A DNA stretch of 6,201 bases, from assembly GCA_023299945.1 (NCBI GenBank), contig JALZVZ010000161.1:1-6201 (forward strand), read 5' to 3'. Position 1 is the first letter of the stretch. Each line of letters opens with the position of its first letter. A model generated the notes under the pieces. The model saw only the letters and a program-made list of their open reading frames with translations. It searched no databases and was not told the DNA's origin. The translations under genes and the position numbers were made by a program. Below, piece by piece: positions 5,576 to 6,201 of this stretch. Source of the DNA: Altererythrobacter sp. (GTDB lineage: Bacteria; Pseudomonadota; Alphaproteobacteria; Sphingomonadales; Sphingomonadaceae).

Positions 5576-6201
5576 ATGACATTGGGCCGAAGCCTTAAAC
5601 GGGCATATACTCTCCTCATTTTGAGCCTATCTATAGGCCTTTTGGCATTGATGCCGAACAGCGCGGCGGCGCAAGACGATGCCGCGGCAGCCGAGGCTCC
5701 AGCGGCAGAAGCAGCCACTGATGCGCTTTACACGCCGCTTGGTCAGGACATGACCAAAGGCCAGCCAGTTGCAGCTGAAGATGATTTTTACGGTAGCATT
5801 AATGTGCAGCCGCAATTTTCGGACATTGGTGAATATGCCAATGGCTTTCACAACGCGCTGATTTGGATCATGGCGATCATCAGCATCTTTGTTTTGGGCC
5901 TGATTTTCTGGGTTGTGGTCCGCTACAATAAGCGCTCCAATCCAACCCCTTCGAAAACAACGCATAACACCTTCATCGAAGTGGTCTGGACCTTGGTTCC
6001 CGTACTGATCCTTATCGGTATCGCGCTTCCGTCGATCTCGCTTTTGACAATGCAATATGAAGATCCGCCAGAAGACGCGATTACGGTCAAAGCCACCGGC
6101 GCGCAGTGGAATTGGCAGTACGAACTGCCCGACTATGGCGTTGAATTCACCAGCAACATGTTGAACCTGAAAGAGGGCCCAGAGATTAATCCTGGCATCC
6201 G
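5576..6201 (+). CDS. coxB: Cytochrome c oxidase subunit II, N-terminal part (runs off the right edge)
   Basis: Reading from the ATG at 5576 gives 208 codons open to the window edge. Subunit II takes electrons from cytochrome c through its CuA centre and passes them to subunit I of the aa3-type terminal oxidase. A signal peptide spans about 1-32, with a basic start, a hydrophobic core at 12-26 and a likely cut after SAAA. An Ala/Glu-rich linker follows at 33-50. Membrane helices are at about 94-116 and 137-157, the second within the conserved TFIEVVWTLVPVLILI stretch at 132-147. The aromatic electron-entry segment KATGAQWNWQYELPD is at 172-186. The CuA ligands lie beyond the window. An in-frame TAA at 5537 and no other ATG, GTG or TTG after it fix the start. 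The Shine-Dalgarno is weak. It is transcribed away from pyrE. Confidence 0.95.
   Translation, partial: MTLGRSLKRAYTLLILSLSIGLLALMPNSAAAQDDAAAAEAPAAEAATDALYTPLGQDMTKGQPVAAEDDFYGSINVQPQFSDIGEYANGFHNALIWIMAIISIFVLGLIFWVVVRYNKRSNPTPSKTTHNTFIEVVWTLVPVLILIGIALPSISLLTMQYEDPPEDAITVKATGAQWNWQYELPDYGVEFTSNMLNLKEGPEINPGI

Noticed and set aside
5627..6055. Minus-strand open frame of 142 codons
   Set aside because: It is antisense to coxB, whose signal peptide and membrane helices are unmistakable.
1..6201. Mobile element, CRISPR array, tRNA, rRNA or phage genes
   Set aside because: I saw no transposase, direct-repeat array, cloverleaf-like segment, rRNA signature or phage gene. The genes are conserved core functions with even base composition.

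Overview
The window looks like chromosomal DNA of an alphaproteobacterium, most likely of the order Sphingomonadales (Erythrobacter/Altererythrobacter-like). I base this on the style of the proteins and on the combination of genes: a RuvX with the alphaproteobacterial N-terminal extension, a short PyrE of the 'GHF-LSSG' type, a DUF3089 hydrolase, and a pyrE-pdxJ-acpS-lepB cluster next to a coxB start. This is recognition from memory, not a database result.

Layout. Positions 1-113 (minus) hold the first 37 codons of a probable PaaI-type hot-dog thioesterase that runs off the left edge. Positions 114-244 are a short divergent spacer with an 8-bp inverted repeat. It lies just upstream of a 47-residue ORF on the plus strand (245-388) that has a good Shine-Dalgarno sequence. 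From 5323 down to 426, eight genes lie head to tail on the minus strand with gaps of 35 nt or less and several stop/start overlaps, so they probably form one operon: pyrE, pdxJ, two small three-helix membrane proteins of unknown function, acpS, lepB, a membrane-anchored DUF3089 alpha/beta hydrolase, and ruvX. Positions 5324-5575 are a spacer rich in inverted repeats between divergent genes. From 5576 to the right edge is the start of coxB (cytochrome c oxidase subunit II) on the plus strand, cut off before its CuA site.

How the genes relate. The operon mixes housekeeping functions: pyrimidine synthesis (pyrE), vitamin B6 synthesis (pdxJ), activation of acyl carrier protein (acpS), signal-peptide removal (lepB), and 16S rRNA maturation or Holliday-junction processing (ruvX). 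Three genes of unknown role are woven in: the two membrane proteins and the DUF3089 hydrolase. Both DUF3089 and CoxB carry N-terminal targeting sequences. CoxB has a cleavable-looking signal peptide that LepB could process.

Most of the window is ordinary conserved core genome. I do not see a mobile element, CRISPR array, rRNA, tRNA or defence system. The parts most worth a second look are the 47-residue ORF with its upstream inverted repeat, the cluster of inverted repeats ahead of coxB, and the uncharacterised membrane genes coupled to pdxJ and acpS.
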